A DNA stretch of 64,000 bases from assembly GCA_021464415.1 (NCBI GenBank), contig CM038468.1:1612001-1676000 (forward strand). Reading direction: 5' to 3'. The notes below the pieces were generated by a model that did no database searches, had not been told where the DNA came from, and was given only the letters and a program-made list of their open reading frames with translations. The translations under genes and the position numbers were made by a program. This DNA is from Lonicera japonica. Taxonomy: Eukaryota; Streptophyta; Magnoliopsida; Dipsacales; Caprifoliaceae. Within the stretch, counting starts at the first letter, position 1. The number at the start of each line of letters is the position of its first letter. Of the stretch, positions 44,016 through 55,065 are shown in pieces.

Positions 44016-47000
44016 ATGGCCGAAATTCTAATGAGTGCTGTTGCAAAAGGGATCATAAGCAAGGTAGTTTCACTTGCGGCCGAAGAGGTGAGTCTTGCTT
44101 GGGGTTTTAAGAGATACCTCGAAAGGCTTGCTGAAAGGGTGAAAATGATTCAGGCTATAGTCTCTGATGCTGACAGCAAGCAACTGACGTTGAAATCTGT
44201 GCAACTTTGGCTGAAAAAACTCAATTCTACAGCTTATGATGCTGATGCCTTGTTGGACGAGTTCACTTATGAAGTTCTTCGCCGGAAGGTAGAGCAGAAT
44301 GATCGAATGAAGAACAAGGTACATGACTTCTTTTTTCCATTAAAAAACCAACTTGCATTTCGTACAAGTATGGGTCACAAAATTAGGAGTATCAATACAT
44401 CCCTAGACAAAATTTACAAAGAAGCCGGTGAGATAGGACTTAGGATGGTGGAATTGATAAATGGCACTGTTGAACCTAAGGAAATCCGATTGAGCCATCC
44501 GTATATAGACGAGTCAAAAGTTGTGGGAAGGTACAAGGATATGTCGATTCTAGTGGATATGTTACTTGGTTCAAATGATGAAAAGGGTTTACCAATCATC
44601 AGCATTGTGGGAATGCCTGGTCAAGGGAAGACGACCCTCGCTCAGTTGGTATATAAGGATCCGATGGTGGTGAGTTATTTTGATCTAAGAATTTGGGTTT
44701 GTGTGTCTGCTGATTTTGAGATCCCTAGGCTTTTAAACCAAATGGTAGAATCTCTCACCGGAACCAATCCCCATATTTCGAATATTGAAGGGCTGATAGA
44801 GAATTATCTTGTAGGAAAACTGAAAGGAAAAAATACTTGCTTATATTAGATGACTTATGGAATGAGATTCCAGAGAAATGGGATTGCTTGGTAAATGCTT
44901 TGCTAGGAATAGGTGGTTCTATGGGAAGCAAACTAGTGATAACCACTCGCAGTGATGCTGTTACTTCAATCATGCAAACAACTCACACTTATCAGTTGCT
45001 AGGACTATCAGAGGATGACAGTTGGTGCCTGTTTAAGTAAAAAGCATTTGCAAATGGTGGTGCAACTGAGACTGGTAGTTTTATGACTATAGGTAGAGAG
45101 CTTTTTAAAAGGTGTGGGGGTGTTCCATTAGCAATAAGTGCTTTAAGAGGTTTATTACACTCTAAAAAATTGGAAAGTGAGTGGTTGTTAATCCAAAATA
45201 GCAATATATGGGATTCTCAGGAAAATACAAGTGGAGTCCTAACCACCTTGAAGTTGAGTTATAATAATTTATCGTCAGCTTCTTTGAAGCAGTGTTTTTC
45301 ATATTGTTCGGTGTTTCCTAAAGATTCTGACATCAAAAAGGATAAATTAATACAACATTGGATGGCCCTCGGTTTGCTTAATCCTCCTAAAGGAAGTCAT
45401 TTGTTGATGGAGGATATTAGGAACTCCTATTTTAAAACTTTGTTATGGAACTCTTTGTTACAAGATGTAGAGAAGGACGAATGCGGGAACATTATAGGCT
45501 GCAAAATGCATGATCTCGTGCACGATCTTGCACAGAACACTGCAAAGGATTATTACTTGGTTGTGGAGGGTGGCAAGGTGAATGATGTTTCTGATGTTAT
45601 TCAGTTATCACAGATTCCTGCCTCTGGTAGTATAGAAGAATGTTCAAAGGGGAGTTTTCAGAGGTTACAAACATTGTATATGTTGAATGGTGTCATTGGT
45701 AAAATGTTCACAAAATTTAGATGCTTACGGGTTCTAATTTTGGATAATTATGAAATCGAAGTGTTGCCAAGTTCAGTCGGAAAGTTGAAACATTTAAGAT
45801 ATCTTGATATTAAGCAGACTTTGATCCATGCTCTGCCTGAGAGCATAGGTAAGTTGTACAATTTGCAGACCTTGAGAGTTTCTTATTTGGATGTGCTTCC
45901 CAAAAAGTTCTAGAATTTGATTAGCTTGAGACAATTTTATACTAGCAATTTGCTTTGTCATAATGAATGCATATCTACTGGGGTCCGGCAGTTGACTTGT
46001 CTTCAGATATTGCCATTATTCATAGTTAATAGAGAACAGGAAGGCCAAATAAAGGAGTTGGGAGGCTTGAATAATCTTAAAGGTGAATTACGAATTTATG
46101 GGCTTGAGGACGTGAAAAGCCTAGAAGAAGCCAGAAGTGCAATTTTGCGGAAAAAGTCAAGCATCGACACTTTGGAGTTTCACTGGAAGTCCCACCACGA
46201 GTACGATAATCATGTCTTGGAGGGTCTCGAACCTAACTCGAATTTGAGAAGCTTATGTATCAAAAACTTTGAAGGTAATAAATTTTCATCGTGGATGATG
46301 ATGGGAAGTCGGTCCCTACTAGTACTTAACAGCTTGGTGAGGATCAAATTAGACGGCTGGACAAGATGTGAGAAACTCCCAACCCTTGGTCACCTTCCGA
46401 ATCTCAAGTTTATCGAGATCAGGGGAATGCGTAATCTGAGACATATTGGGCCTGAATTCTATAGGACGAATAATGCAACTAGTAGTGGCACTGGGGAAGC
46501 GGCAGTTGTTATGATATTTCCATCACTAAGAGAACTCACTCTAAGTCATATTTTTTATCTAAAGGAATGGGCAGAAGCAGTGCTCCCGTCCCCTTTATTT
46601 AAGGTATTTCCTTGCCTTTTGAAGTTGAAAATAAAAGAATGTTACATGCTGAGAAGAATCCCAAGCCATTTTTCATCAATTACTCAATTGGAAATTGACG
46701 GAAACAAGAGTGGCCTGCCATTGGGAGGCTTGTTGAGAAACGGGACCTCACTTCGAAGTTTGGTCATCCAATCTTGCGACAAGGAGTTGTGTTTGGCTAA
46801 AAACACCCTACAATCCTGCACATCTCTTAAGGATTTGACCATTAGTAAGTGCCTTGCTCTAGTGTCTCTTCTAGACTTGCACTTTCTAACCAGACTTACA
46901 AGCTTGACCTTAGGTCCATTCTCTGAGGGGCTTGATTATTTTCCGTGGCCCTCCTCCTCCTCCTCTTTGTCCTCGTTGCAACGACTACATTTGATTGAGT

Positions 47001-47308
47001 GGCCGAAGCTTGAGTCTTTGCCTGAGCCACTTCAGCACCTCTCTTCTTTGACAGAGTTGTGGTTAGAGGAATTTTATGGGTTGGAGTCTCTCCCAGACTG
47101 GCTGGGAGGCCTCTCGTCTCTTGAAGTTTTGAAGATTTGGGCTTGCAAGAAACTGACGACTCTGCCCACAGCGGAAACAATGCAGTGCCTCACCAAATTA
47201 CAATACCTGAATGCTATCTATAGTCCTCTTTTAAAAGAAAGCTGCACCAAAGGAAGCGGCTCAGAGTGGCATAAGATTGCTCATATCTCTAACTTGATCA
47301 TCTCTTGA
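44016..47308 (+). pseudogene. CC-NBS-LRR (RGA-type) gene, near full length, three disabling changes
   Basis: About 1097 codons are recognisable. Order: Rx-type coiled coil (44016-44450, with WLKKLNSTAYDADALLDEF); P-loop GMPGQGKTTL near 44610; RNBS-A RIWVCVSADFEIPRLLN; kinase-2 LILDDLWNE; RNBS-B SKLVITTRSD; GLPL CGGVPLAISA; RNBS-D SYCSVFPKDSD; MHD within GCKMHDLVHD; then about 20 irregular LRRs. Defects: a run of six A at 44829-44834 is one base short of the frame, ending the first part at 44849; a TAA at 45038-45040 and a TAG at 45911-45913 stand where relatives have Gln. All other motifs are intact, so loss is recent or the calls are errors. A working copy would be a cytoplasmic NLR immune sensor. 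Confidence 0.9.
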
Positions 47309-47984
47309 CGGTCCAGCCTCTGGGTATGTTAATTATCTCCTGCCCATTTGTATTTCCTTTTTTGTATTGCCCAGCACTTGTATGATTTTGTTGCTTGCTT
47401 GGTGCAATATTTTAATATCCATTTTCATCCATTGGTATTTTCCATTCCTTTAGAATTATCATTCTACTTTATGCATTAATTTAGGTCTCTTTACAATTAC
47501 ATTGGAAACAATAGTTTGCTGTTTCATGAATTGGCCGAATGGATAATTGAGACATCAAGCAACACACAGTACTTTATGCTGACATTTTACTATTAAACAG
47601 TTATTGGTACAACCACAAATATCTGTAAATTGCTAGTAAGAACGATTTCATGGGTAAATTTGTTTTGTTAACTAGAATATTTTGGGGAAACCAACTTTCA
47701 TTCCATGGCTGATAATATTATGATTTTTATCTACTATTATATTTCTTTCAAAAATCTTATGATGTTTCCAACTATAAGAATGTAAGATGTCTAGATAAGA
47801 GAAAACTATATTAATAGACAAGAAAGCGTAGAAGGAAAATACAGTATTTATTTAGCATTTATAAGCGAAGTGTGATATATATATATATATATTTTAAATT
47901 ATATGTCTATTGGTGTTGAATGTATGTAGATCACAACCTGATATTTCTTTAATTATACTACTCTTCCACTTGTAGAATCGCTCC
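47309..47984. other. 3' region of the CNL gene
   Basis: AT-rich, probably UTR or intron. A (TA)n run lies at about 47876-47892. No separate gene. Confidence 0.4.
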
Positions 47985-48323
47985 TCTGCACAGCAACTAT
48001 AGATCATTGGATTGCCAAAGCTTGAGTAATTTCCTCAGCGCCTCTCTTTCTTGACCCGTTTGTTGTTATGTGTTTTGATGGGTTGGAGGCTCAACCAGAC
48101 TAGCTGGCAAATCTCGTCTCTTCAATTGCTGGATATTTTGAAATGCAAGAAATGCAAGAAACTGATGATGATGCCCACGGTGGAAGCAATGCAGCACCTC
48201 ACCAATTTAAGAAAGCTTGAGATTTCGAATTGTCTCCTTCCAAAAGAAAGGTTCAACAAGAAAAGCAGCCCAAAGCCGCAAAAGATTGTGTCTAAAAGGA
48301 CAACACGTAAATTGGTATATTAA
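47985..48323 (+). pseudogene. Decayed duplicate of the CNL C-terminal LRR exon
   Basis: The sequence follows 46990-47240 of the CNL gene: GCCRAAGCTTGAGT, then CCTCTCTT...TTGAC, then a GTTGGAGKCTC segment and ATGCARYRCCTCACCAA. The readable frame at 48051-48323 gives SLQLLDILKCKKCKKLMMMP and MQHLTNLRKLEISNCLLPKE. It is preceded by a likely intron ending near 47975 and could have been an alternative last exon. Confidence 0.65.
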
Positions 48324-48868
48324 TCATCTCCTTTCCTCTTTTCAAAAGTAATGGAGAACATTTGAATTCATCTGCACCATACCATAAACAACCTCAATGT
48401 GAACATATGCTTTCGACCCTTGAACAGAAAACAGCTTTCTTTAACTATAATCCGTTCAATATTTCTCTTTAAATTAAAGGAAGTTTAGCTGAACAGATAT
48501 TTCACTGTTCTATCATATGTCCCCAAGGAACAAGTAAACACATATGTTCATCCTATTGTTTCACTGTTGAAAATTGGTTTCAGTTACATATAGGGCTGTG
48601 CAAAAAAAAAAAAAAAAAAAACCGAAAAACCGAAATTAGATGTATTGTTTCACTGCAACTTTGCAAATTTGCTACAGTTTAAGGTGAATTCGTGTGTATA
48701 TCTAACTTGTTAAGAGCTAAATATATGTATGTAGGGTTCTTATTCAATGTGAATTTTTTCACTTCTGAAATTAGATTCTTACAAAACTTGAATGAGTTTG
48801 AATCAAAATTAACCGGACTATGCACACCCTAGTTCCACATATATATATATATATATATCGAGCTAAGG
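48324..48868. other. Spacer with poly-A and TA runs
   Basis: A run of 20 A stands at 48602-48621 and a (TA)n run at about 48839-48858. No gene. Confidence 0.5.
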
Positions 48869-49244
48869 TATAAAGAGGGATTTCCTCACTTTAGCTAAAA
48901 GAAGGGATGCATATTTGGGGGCTAAATAGATGAAAATTTTATTTTTTTATAAATTTGTAGAGATGATCTATATAGTGAGTAGATCACTTCCACCAAATTT
49001 AATAAAAAAACTCGACCTAGAAATTGGTGTATTGAAAAATTGATGTATATGCACATTTTCAATAGTTGGAATTTTTGATGATCATCGCACCTACTTCTAG
49101 GTTGAATTTTATAATAAAATTTGATGGAGATGATCTATTCATAATATAGATCATCTTTACAAAATTCCATAAAACAATTCATCAATTTACCCATCTGAAT
49201 AGGAATCCCTTCTTTTTGTTAAAGTGAGGGAATCCCTCTTTATA
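48869..49244. mobile_element. Fold-back MITE (about 376 bp)
   Basis: TATAAAGAGGGATT opens the left side and AATCCCTCTTTATA closes the right. The pairing continues inward through CTCACTTTA..AAAAGAAGGGAT and AGATGATCTATAT, so almost the whole element can fold into one long hairpin. A TA at each edge fits a TA target duplication, as in the Tc1/mariner (Stowaway-like) group. No coding capacity. Confidence 0.75.
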
Positions 49245-50723
49245 GTATAACTCTATATCTATGTATATTATACTCAAAGTTTGTATCATGGAATTGAAGT
49301 TGACTTAAATAATAACTATTTGGTGGGTTTTATTGTCTTTGTTCATTTGTATGCATTTTGGAGAATCAACTTTATTCCATGACTGTTAGTTATATATATT
49401 CTTTTGAAAAATCTTATTATGTTATTAATTATTAGAATGCTAATAGAGAAAAATAAACTATATCTAGAAGTGGACTACACTATTTTACTAAACTTGTATG
49501 TATTTGTGTAGATTATTGCTTCATTTTCCTTACACCATTTGTCATATACTCATATTTAGCTAAAATAAACTGTTTTTTGCTGTTTGTTCGTTCAATTATC
49601 ATGTGCAGACGATATCACTAGCTGTGAAGATCAGATCACCAGTCAATCAAGCAGGTCAATGATTGGTGGTATGATTTTTTTTATTTTTTTGTCAACCTTT
49701 TCATTTATTTTAATATTTATGGTTGTATGACTTTTTTTGAACCTTTTCATTTATTTTAATATTTATGGTGATGGATTTGCTTGTATTTAATATTCACCCT
49801 ATATATACGGCTTCCATTCATGTATCAAGAATACATTGGGAACAGAAGAAGAATAATCAATAAGATTTGATGTTTCCCTCATGGGCATTTGTTCCATTGA
49901 TGTTGCCAATATAGGGTGAATTGAATGTAATTTGCACCTTCTCTTGGTCCTTTACATTCTGTTTGGACCGACAGGAGGGAATTGAAAGAAAATGATCTAT
50001 AATTACGTTAGAGTCACAAATACATTATATCGTTTCACTGTTAAAACTGATTTCAGTTGTATATGTTTATATTTGCATAATATGATGAAATTGAAGTTGA
50101 ATTAACTGAAAACTATTTCATGGGTGAATACAGTATTCTCTTTGAATTAATATTTCTTTTGGAGAACCAACTTTATTCCATGACTCCTGGTCATATATAT
50201 TTTGGAAAACTCCTTTTGTGTCGTTAATTTGTTAAAATGTTATTAGATAAAAAGTAATTTGAATGGCGCCATTTGATAACAAGATGGAAAGTGATAGAAA
50301 AAACATTTGATTTGTGTGAGAAATTGGAAAATAAATTGAGGGAGGTGGTGAGATGTTCTCTTACTTTTTGACTTTTTCCCCGGAAAAATTTTCTTTAGGT
50401 AGCGAGAGAAAATTTCCACAAAAAATAAAGAAATATGGAAGACATCTACTTATAAGAAGTGGAGAGCATTACACCCCATTAATCAAGTTATTACCAACTT
50501 CTGAAACAGAACAATTGTTCTCCTATCATTATCCTTCTTGTTATCAGACAGAGCCTAATATTTTAGTAAACTTGCATGTTTCTGTCCTAACACCATTGTT
50601 CATATTTAGCTAAGATTTGGCTTCAATTGTAGCACCAGATTTTCTACTGCTCCAGTAGGTGATGCTGTCAATGCCAGAGTTCTCAGCAGGATTTTGGATC
50701 ATAGAATTAAAGAGCCTCTCTTA
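49245..50723. other. Intergenic, downstream of the CNL gene
   Basis: No gene. The phrase AACCTTTTCATTTATTTTAA is repeated near 49697 and 49741. The part near 49900-49975 resembles the complement of 25081-25150 and 26890-26960, linking this flank to the duplicated blocks upstream. A frame of 86 codons at 50353-50613 has no recognisable motif. Confidence 0.45.
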
Positions 50724-51051
50724 GGGGGATTTAGAATCTATAGGATTTTTATGGACTTCTAAAATTTATGGATATTCAATTGAGATTTTAAAAAGTCTTT
50801 TAAAATCATGATGTATTCAATTGAGATTTTAAAAAGTCTTTTAAAATCTTGATGTATTCAATTAGGATTTTAAAAAATCCATCTAAATCTTCTGGTATTC
50901 AAAAGTCTAATTACTTAGAAGAATTTTAATTAGTGGTGAATTTTGGTAGATTCTAAAGCTTTTTTATACATAAAAATTCATTTTGAAATCTTTCCATTTA
51001 CCCAGAGATTTCAGATGAATTTTTAATTTCTTTAAGAACTTCTTTACTCAA

Positions 51052-51094
<43 letters not shown>

Positions 51095-51274
51095 CTTTCC
51101 CCTCCCCCCTCTCTCAAAATCTAAATTTCTTATTATGTGATGAACGCATTAATTTTTTCTTCATTCCTATAAAGCTTTTATTCTCTCTTTTACACTGGAA
51201 TAATAATGTTACAATTCAAATTAACTTTATAATCAAAATTCTTTTATCATTTATTCTTTAATTTTTTTATCATA
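50724..51274. mobile_element. Truncated Harbinger-type copy, relative of 21142-22039
   Basis: After TTA at 50721-50723 the sequence GGGGGATTTAGAATCTATAG matches the left part of the 898-bp element with ten or so bases missing near the tip, then runs with it through GTATTCAATTGAGATTTTAA repeats and a CT-rich tract. The right half and right TIR are absent; a Helitron terminus replaces them at 51275. Confidence 0.7.
51056..51088. repeat. (TC)n microsatellite
   Basis: About sixteen TC units. The sister element at 21480-21530 has only a short CT-rich tract, so the run expanded in this copy. Confidence 0.9.
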
Positions 51275-51304
51275 ACTAGTTTTTATGCACGTGCATTGCA
51301 CGTG
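51275..51304 (-). mobile_element. Helitron 3' terminus, minus orientation
   Basis: Read on the minus strand: hairpin CACGTGCA/TGCACGTG (51288-51304), nine bases of spacer, then CTAG (51275-51278) followed by T. This is a Helitron-type end. The element extends to the right, but no matching TC start could be fixed, so its length is unknown. Confidence 0.55.
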
Positions 51305-52930
51305 ATTGTAATACTTGACAAATGCCATTAAATGCATTAATGAATACGTGTATAATAAGAATAAAATAATTAGTATGAAATACAAATAATAATAACATAT
51401 AAACAAAACATAATATCAAGTGTAATTAGTATGAAATTCCTTTCTATTGTTTGGTTCATACTGAAATTCTCATTTTTTGGATTACAAGAAAACTCTTCCT
51501 AAGAATCTCGGAATTCCAACTAAATACTAGAATCCAAGAGGAAAGGAAATTCAAGAATTTGGAATTAAAGGCCCGAAGGCAATGGCCCATAGACAGACAT
51601 GCTTCGAAGTGCCCATATGGCCAACGTTTGAAATAATATATTTACTACTTTAGTGTTCGTGTCTATTTTGTTTTGTAGGTTGTTTCGTTCATATGAATAT
51701 TTTTTATTATTGGTTAACAAAATTTCTACTTGTTTTCGCTTATTTGCTATTAGACATATTAAACATGAGGTTGTTTATTCACTATATGTCTGTATAAGCA
51801 CATACTAGCTGGTACATTTTGAAAATATTCTCATCTTCTTAACTGACTTTTTTGATAATATTTTGGTTACTTGTTTTTCAAATTTGAAATTTCTATTCAA
51901 GCTGTTTGGTTTGAATTTGAGTTTTTGTTATTTATATTTATTTATATTATTTTAATTTTAACAATTGTTGTTATCTTTAATAAGGGTACTTTTGAAAATA
52001 ACTTTATATTTTATTTTTAATAAATTAAAATACATTTTGTCCTTGATTATAAAGTTTTCCTTGAAACTAATTTTAAAAATAGGATGTCCTTCTATAGAAA
52101 TAGAGTAAGCGATTTGTCCTTTAGAAAAAGTCCCAAAGAATTACGCCGAAATCTTAATTTAGTTAATTACTAAATTAACATTATCACATAGTCCATCATA
52201 TCATAAAAAAATTGTATAAAAAAAGTCAGCGAGCTAATATAATTAATGCATTAATAAATCCTCAGTTCATCTCAAACTAGGATTTATTTTTGATGTTTTT
52301 GCAATGTTTTAAGAAACCCACAATTTCTATTTAATCTGTGGTTATCTTGAGAAAAATAAACGACTCTTGACTCGATAAAGTCTCATGATGAAAAAATAAA
52401 AACTTTTAATTTAAGAGGAAGGTAGTATTTAAGATAAAAGGTAAATGATTTTTAATTATTTTAAATATAAAAAAGAAGTAGAGCATATTATTCAAAGGCT
52501 ATATATTTTTGGACCTATAGAATTAAAATGAAGATGAAATTAAAAAATAATATTAATTAATTAATATTACCACTTACACTGTAAAGTGCAGCCAAGAGTT
52601 TAGTATCAAAGTGAATAGACCATATAAAAGTGTTGCCCTTTTCAACAATAAGTGTTAAAGTTGTGAGGGATAGCTCTGCTGCACGTCTTCAATGTAAACT
52701 GCCTGTACAATAATAATTTTAAGTTAAATTCTCTTAATTTACAGGTTTTATTTTATGTATATTAAAAACAAAATATATGTAAATCAGGTGCTAATTAAAT
52801 ATTACATTTCTGATTAACAATATGTTTATAAATGTGTACTAAGTTGAAAAAGCACAAAAGCTCAAACCAATCATATCTGTAGCTGTCTGGTTAAATTCGT
52901 GATATGATCTCCATAGTACAGTGATATCCT
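51305..52930. other. Intergenic, AT-rich, no gene seen
   Basis: It may include the rest of the minus-strand Helitron. No coding sequence is supported. Confidence 0.4.
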
Positions 52931-55065
52931 TGAAAAATATGAATGAATAAAAATGGATGCAAAGAGAATATAAAGATGTACAAGCGAAAATAGAATGAAA
53001 GAACAAGAAATCATGTGAGGGCTGAATGATAGAAAAGTGGAAAAAAATACCCATTTTTGGAAATAAACTGCATAGAAGCTGAACCATCAACATATTCGAT
53101 CTTCTTTCAGGGATACGGGCAAGCTTACACCACTCTGGGCTGCTTCTCTAGCTATACCATTCTTTTAGAATATACACATCGCTGCGGAACGAAGTAAGAG
53201 TAATAAATATCACATCCTAGAAATAATCGTGTTCCCATCAAGGTTTAGAAACTATACGATGAAATGTTGGCTATTTGACTTTTAACAAATCTTTTAAAAA
53301 TTAATTACCATTTATTAGGCTAATTTACGGGAGAAATTAAAAAACCACAAGTGTATGTACCAAACTTCAGAAAATTTTGCAATAGAGTTGCGTACAATTA
53401 GGGCGACAAGATCTAAAGTATGCCTACAGGGGCAACATCTTTTCCTAATGATTCTTTCTTTCTTTCTTTCTGACTTTGTTTCATACATGAAAGAAACCCA
53501 TGTGTTTATGGATCAAACTAAACGAAATATAAGCAAATCCATGAAAGGATGAGAAAAAAGACACTACTAGTCGGACCTGTTTGGTTGAACCGCGATCGAT
53601 CTGAAGATATCCACTATTAGTGGTATCCTTGATATTATCATCTTCAACAAATCAGGTGAAAACAGAGAAACCTAAATCAAATTAGTAACTTCAACTCAGA
53701 AGCACAACAACTAATTAAAGATTTATCACAAGAGAGGCATACCACTTAAGCAGCAGCAGCAGCACATAACTTTGACACAGACAGCACCGGCAACCATAGC
53801 AGCAGCAAAAGAGGAAAAACCCGAAAGAGGCTGAACGTACCAATTTCTATATATACCAATTTCTAAACAACAAAGCCACATTAAAGGCTGAATGTACCAT
53901 CACCAAAAGACCTTTGAATGGATATGGCAATTTTATGCTACTCCGAGCTGCTTCCTTTGGTGCATATTCCTTTTAAAAGAGGAATTGTATGTTGCTGAGG
54001 CATTGCATTGTTTCCACTATAGGAATAGTCAGTTTAAAAGCCACTTTGAGTGCTAATTGCATAAAACTCAACTTATTTAATGGCTAAATGTTCAAAAACT
54101 AATCAGTTTATAATCCTCCAATTTTAGTGCTCGTTTGGTTCGATTTTTTGTTCGTTCCTGGAATCCAAAATGGTAATTTCACATGAAAAGTTTGAGCTTC
54201 ATCAACTTATAATTTAAACTATTAATGTCAACTATAAGAGACTTCTAACGTGAATTAACCAATTTAGGATTCTAAGAATGAACCAAAACTAGAAACAAAC
54301 AAGGCAACTTTTGCACAGATTATGATCGACCTTATCTCCCAGTAGAACACTAGTCCATAATTATCAAAACTGAAAATTATTAAATCTAGATTACCTATTC
54401 CAAGTATGCTCAAATGAGAATCGAAAATCAAACACAATATCTAATATAGTATCCACAACACAACTAAACCACATAAAATTTTCCACTCTACAATAGCATA
54501 CTGCAGAGGAAATACTTTCATTAAGAAAGAAAGTTGTTGTAAAAAGAATAGCTTCTCCGATAATCACCCCAAACATGTAAATCATCTTGAACCTGTGAAC
54601 AAGTGTTTGCATAAAAAAATATATATATATCAGGAGAAAATAGTTGATATATTTCAACAGTTCAAGCTTAAGGAGTATATGGAGTATTGTAGAAACAGCT
54701 AAAGCAAAATAAATGGTGCGACAATTAGACTTATAGACTCCCTCCGTCTTAAATTCAAAGTCACATTTTTCTTTTTTGGGACTTCTCAAATAAGAAGTCA
54801 CCTTTCCTTTTGAGACGTAATTGATGTACAAAGAATTTCATAATAGTAAAAATATAGTCCTATCTTTAACCATTGCTTATGTTGAAATAGGTGTTTTCTT
54901 AAATCAGATGGAGTGGTACACTATTAGCCTACTACATTATGTGCCCCATTAAGAGTTGTATCGTATCCTAGTGGCTTTCGCATGACAGTTTAGTTGCAAA
55001 AGTGAGGTGGAAATATGAGTAAATCGTAAAGGAAAAGAACTAACAAATAAGAACATACTAACCAA
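52931..55065. repeat. Downstream flank of RLP gene 2, duplicated from 15.8-17.7 kb
   Basis: 52935-53095 matches the flank blocks at 25860 and 28730. From 53385 on, the sequence follows 15775-17735, with shared phrases GCGTACAATTAGGGCGACAA, CTCCGAGCYGCTTCCTT, GATAATCACCCCAAACATGT and, near the gene, TTGCAAAAGTGAGGTGGAAA. A CAG-rich (GCAGCAGCAGCAGCACATAA) stretch stands at 53751. No gene. Confidence 0.75.

Noticed and set aside
53751..53776. GCAGCAGCAGCAGC run as a possible coding repeat
   Set aside because: It is a short triplet run in the RLP downstream flank with no open frame around it.
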